This document shows, piece after piece, positions 60,977-64,000 of a stretch of 64,000 nucleotides of DNA. Made by a program: the position numbers and the translations under genes. Each line of letters opens with the position of its first letter. Within the stretch, counting starts at the first letter, position 1. Under the pieces are notes generated by a model. It searched no databases. It had not been told where the DNA came from and saw nothing but the letters and a program-made list of their open reading frames with translations. Origin of the DNA: Antrodiella citrinella (taxonomy: Eukaryota; Basidiomycota; Agaricomycetes; Polyporales; Steccherinaceae); assembly GCA_004802725.1 (NCBI GenBank), contig SGPM01000091.1, forward strand, positions 1 through 64,000, given 5' to 3'.

Positions 60977-62604
60977 CTAGGAGGATGTCTGGAAAATCTT
61001 CACGTAGGAGACTTCCCAATCTGCGGCGGAGGGGGCATATTAGAGAGTGGAAGAAGACCACGAGCGAAAGACAACGTACAAGCTTCAGCCATAGCCGAGC
61101 CGTTGTTGCGAATAAACTCTTCGCAGGTGGAGACACCAGTCCGTTGAGCGCAGCTCTGATCCTGGCCCGGTACACCCGTCGCGCTCCATACGCCGCTCGC
61201 CCAATCACCGCTATATCAAGGTCAGAGTCACGCAGGGGAACAATACTTAAATGTGACGTACCACAAAGTTGTGTCGAAGATGGCCGAATGGCTGTTAAAG
61301 AACGTGAAGGGATTGCACCCAGATGCGGGCCACAGCGCTTGTGGCTCGCCCCAGTTCGAGGGCTGAGGTTGGGACCCAGTAATGTCGGCCGGAATGTTAC
61401 TGCGGGGGAAGAACCAAACGCTGACCCCGTCAGTGTCCCATTGCACTATTATCACGTCAGTTAACCCACGAAAGAGAACATACGGTATGGGGGACATACT
61501 AGCATAGACACCACCGCCGATACTGTTGAAAGCAGCACCGAAAGAGTTCGTCTGCTGGGAACGCACCCCACAGCCCTGGTTTCCCGTCTGTAAGGCAGCG
61601 CAGTTCGTCCCTCCGACGACCGTTCCAGTAAAGCCGCTGGTACCAGACAAATTACAGCCGGCGTTGGTATGGATCGTAGCTTGGTTGTTGGTATAATCGT
61701 TTACACCCTCCACGATGTCAATTTCACCGCCCGCAGGCCAGTTCGGACCTGCGTTGTGTCGCACGATAAGGAAGAAGACTCAGTCGGACCGAAGAACTTC
61801 ACATACCGTTGCTCCAGAACGCTGGCCATGTGCCGCAGCCCGTCGGCATGTGCACGGAGTCCATGATGAGCAGAGCACCGGTATACGTCTGTTGAGTCGT
61901 GATGCGCACGCTCTGTCGTGTCGCAGAAACGGTCGGGGTCGTCTCGACGCTCATGACGGCGTGCCCTGCAGCGTTGATGTTCACGAGCCCAGCGGCTTGC
62001 TGTAAAAATCGGATGAGGACGAGGGAGAAGATTAGACAGAGATTAACGCACCGCTGTGCCCTGATCTACATAAGTCACTTGTCCGTTGGTAGGATCAGAA
62101 CCTGTAAAGAAGTCCCATCCATTAAAGAAGGTGTTGCCTTGCTGTACGGGCGTTAGCGGAAGCGTCGGAGCGACGAAGAGAAGAACTCACGTAGGCCTGC
62201 AGCAACTTCCATGCCGAAGCAGGTAACGAGGCACTGGGAGCGGCACTACCACCAGTGGCACTTGGAGTTGCGGCACTTGCAGCAGCGGTTCCGTTGGCTG
62301 GCTGCGACGGTGCAGGTGAAGTCGGTCTGGGATTGGAAGCAGGGGGGGCGTTCAGACCACCATTGGGTGAACTGACACAGTAAACCTTGGCGTTTCCTGC
62401 AGCGGAAGGCTGCTCCAAGCGGACTCCACTGAAGGCAATTCGCAAGTCACGAGCAAGACCGGCACTGTGCTTAATGGCGCGAGTGTGGAGGCGGTGAGCA
62501 GAACGAACGATAGACTCAGAGCTGCGTGCAAGCATGCTGGCATCCGAGGGTCCAGGTGCCGCAGTGGCTACGAGGAAAAGGATGAGAGGGATGCGGAGAT
62601 ACAT
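60977..62604 (-). CDS. GH16 family endo-beta-1,3(4)-glucanase-like secreted protein
   Basis: The start MYLRIPLILFLVATAAPGPSDA is a signal peptide. A region of about 150 residues, Ala/Ser/Pro-rich, precedes the catalytic domain. This includes GNTFFNGWDFFTGSDPTNGQVTYVD, HMPTGCGTWPAFWSNG, NWPAGGEIDIVEGVND with the GH16 catalytic EIDIVE (61708-61725), TIHTNAGCNL, VQWDTDGVSVWFFPRSNIP and WGEPQALWPASGCNPFTFF. The end is AYWEVSYVKIFQTSS, using acceptor cgcag near 61020. This subgroup (laminarinase-like, fungal cell-wall or mixed-linked glucan hydrolases) is common in wood- and litter-decay basidiomycetes. Either wall remodelling or nutrition is possible. Upstream in-frame sequence to 62763 exists but the Met at 62604 fits the signal peptide. 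Confidence 0.92.
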
Positions 62605-63565
62605 AGTGCGTGTCGATAGATGACTGTAGGCCGGATGGCGAGGATTGTAACGAGAGACTGTGGAAACGACGGGTTTGCGGAGGTGGAAAAATACCAGAGT
62701 ACCCGAGGCACCTGCCTGAGCGAGAGAGGGCTTGAGGTGGAGGTGGAGGGGGGAGAAAAGCAAGGGTCAGCGCTGTAGGCTGAGGAAGAAAAGGTGCGAG
62801 AAGAAAAGAGAAGCTCTGCTTCAAAGGAATGATTGATCAAAGCTATAATTGTGCCAGTGGCTCAAAGGGATTGAAGGAAGTTATATCTGGATTTGAGGAG
62901 GGGAAGGGATGTGACCGGCGAGGAGAGCCGCAACGGTGAGGCAGATCGAAGCGAGAGATCTGGTCTATGAAAAAGAGCCACAAAAGCAATGGAGGTCCAA
63001 GAACGCTCGGAGGCTTTCGCAAGCTACAAGAAGCTGAGTAGCCGGATTCAAGCTGGAAGATGAAAGAGCCAAGTCCCGAGGAGAGCTTGAGGAGAACCTC
63101 ACACGCAGAAGAGAGGCGCACAAGAGAAAAAGCCATTGTGTGGTATTGCCGTGGCGATGGGGCACGCGGCAAAGACAACAAGAGTCCACGTCCGTCCATC
63201 AGATATGTGGTGGCGGCAATCTTGCGTGGAGAATTTGTGTTCGGAGGAGGAGACTTTCGTAAACGTCGTGGTCGTCGTCGATGAGAGTGTTACAAGAAAG
63301 GCTCAGCGATCGCGTGGTCCAAGTTAATTCATAAAGTACGTCCGCGGTGCAAACATCATGCGCGATGATCAACCAAGCTTTTTCTACGAGAGATTTCTAC
63401 GTGTATTGTTCACTTTTTGTATTCTCCGACGACGTGGAGGTCGTGCCAGTAGTAAACAGTAAAGAAAGGCCTGATAAGAGGCCACGACATTCTGCTTACG
63501 TGATCCTACAGCGCCTGTCCATGTATTGATTGTGAAGCGGTACTGCAAGAGACGAGCTCAAACGA
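62605..63565. promoter_or_regulatory. Divergent upstream region GH16/acetyl-CoA transporter
   Basis: 961 bp between divergent starts. The part next to the GH16 gene is purine-rich on plus (its pyrimidine-rich leader). No gene signatures; several ORFs are chance. Confidence 0.35.
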
Positions 63566-64000
63566 ATGCCAACTCAGCCTACAACCTCTGAGAGCTCGCC
63601 TTCATTCTCCAAGCCTCGTCGTCGTCGTGCAAAGAAAAACCCACAACAGTCTTCGGATTCCGAAGGCATGCCACAGAGGAGCCCTCGGGCACTCTCCACC
63701 TCCCTCGAAAGTATTCAGATACATCCTCGCACCCCCAAAACACCCAGGTCGGGTGGCAGCCGCTATGCCCCCGACGACGTAATAGACGAGGTCGAGCTCA
63801 GTCTCCTCCATGAAGACGAAGAGACACAAGAGCAGTACCGTCTTCAGGAGGAGATTGACCACTTGGCCCCCGCACACAAACCAATCAGCGCCAAGGACAA
63901 GCGGTCCATGGGTCTCTTAGTCGTTCTCTGTACGTCTCTCTTCTTCCTTCTCGTGTCTTCAGCCCGTCTCAGTCTGTTCCAGACCTTATTCAAGGATTCC
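63566..64000 (+). CDS. Acetyl-CoA transporter (SLC33A1/AT-1-like), 5' part
   Basis: Exon 63566-63929 encodes a hydrophilic, Arg/Ser-rich cytosolic N-terminus of about 120 residues ending RSMGLLVVL. The next exon (63983 to the edge) continues YLIQGF, giving VVLYLIQGF, the start of helix 1 in the acetyl-CoA transporter family of the MFS, which moves acetyl-CoA into the ER/Golgi lumen. Only the first helix is in the window, so the call rests on a short motif and the typical N-terminal layout. The gene is truncated by the right edge. Confidence 0.6.
   Translation, partial: MPTQPTTSESSPSFSKPRRRRAKKNPQQSSDSEGMPQRSPRALSTSLESIQIHPRTPKTPRSGGSRYAPDDVIDEVELSLLHEDEETQEQYRLQEEIDHLAPAHKPISAKDKRSMGLLVVLCTSLFFLLVSSARLSLFQTLFKDS

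Overview
The window is nuclear DNA from a filamentous basidiomycete, most likely an Agaricomycete. The evidence is very intron-dense genes with many 45-65 nt introns, several exons under 20 nt, genes closely packed on both strands, and proteins whose closest recognisable relatives are basidiomycete: an ERG5-type CYP61, a PSTAIRE Pho85 kinase, a pseudokinase/AAA/histidine-kinase fusion, and a lineage-restricted multi-pass membrane family with a DNRNFP-GGPGAF motif. I see no bacterial-type operon, CRISPR array, plasmid or intact transposon. Exon joins given here were worked out by hand from GT/GC-AG sites, frame and family fit.

Layout. 1-5.9 kb: the start of an unknown minus-strand gene at the left edge, then a tandem pair of SCPx-type peroxisomal thiolase genes (first copy decayed, second intact) and a small minus-strand gene. 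7.5 kb: an intron-containing tRNA-Lys(CTT). 8.2-11.8 kb: a secreted/single-pass membrane protein (-) and a small mitochondrial amphipathic protein (+). 12.1-20.2 kb: ERG5 (-), a large disordered coiled-coil protein (-), an Fpg/MutM DNA glycosylase (+), and PHO85 (-). 20.5-24.2 kb: a Utp12-domain ribosome-biogenesis protein and an MFS transporter (+). 24.5-34.3 kb: one very long minus-strand hybrid sensor kinase, followed by a decayed kinase-like relic. 36.0-42.8 kb: SUB2 (-), DIC1 (+), ROK1 (+). 43.8-50.4 kb: an HMG-box factor (+), CCA1 (-), VAC8 (+). 50.9-55.0 kb: two tandemly duplicated membrane-protein genes (-). 56.2-64 kb: a GCNA/SprT protease (+), an F-box protein (-), RPS29 (+), a GH16 glucanase (-), and the first exons of an acetyl-CoA transporter (+) cut by the right edge.

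Most genes are housekeeping (RNA export and splicing, ribosome assembly, tRNA maturation, sterol synthesis, vacuole, DNA repair) and do not form a pathway cluster. Several pairs are divergent with short shared upstream regions: left-edge gene/SCPx copy 1, coiled-coil protein/Fpg, PHO85/Utp12-domain gene, SUB2/DIC1 and CCA1/VAC8. The less ordinary parts are the decaying thiolase copy, the 468-nt SUB2 intron whose retention would give an immediate stop, ambiguous bases in SUB2 that fall only at introns or silent codon positions, the pseudokinase and probable pseudo-receiver in the hybrid kinase, an 8-nt exon in DIC1, two AUGs at CCA1, and the tandem duplication at 51-56 kb. I did not find a clearly new multi-gene system.
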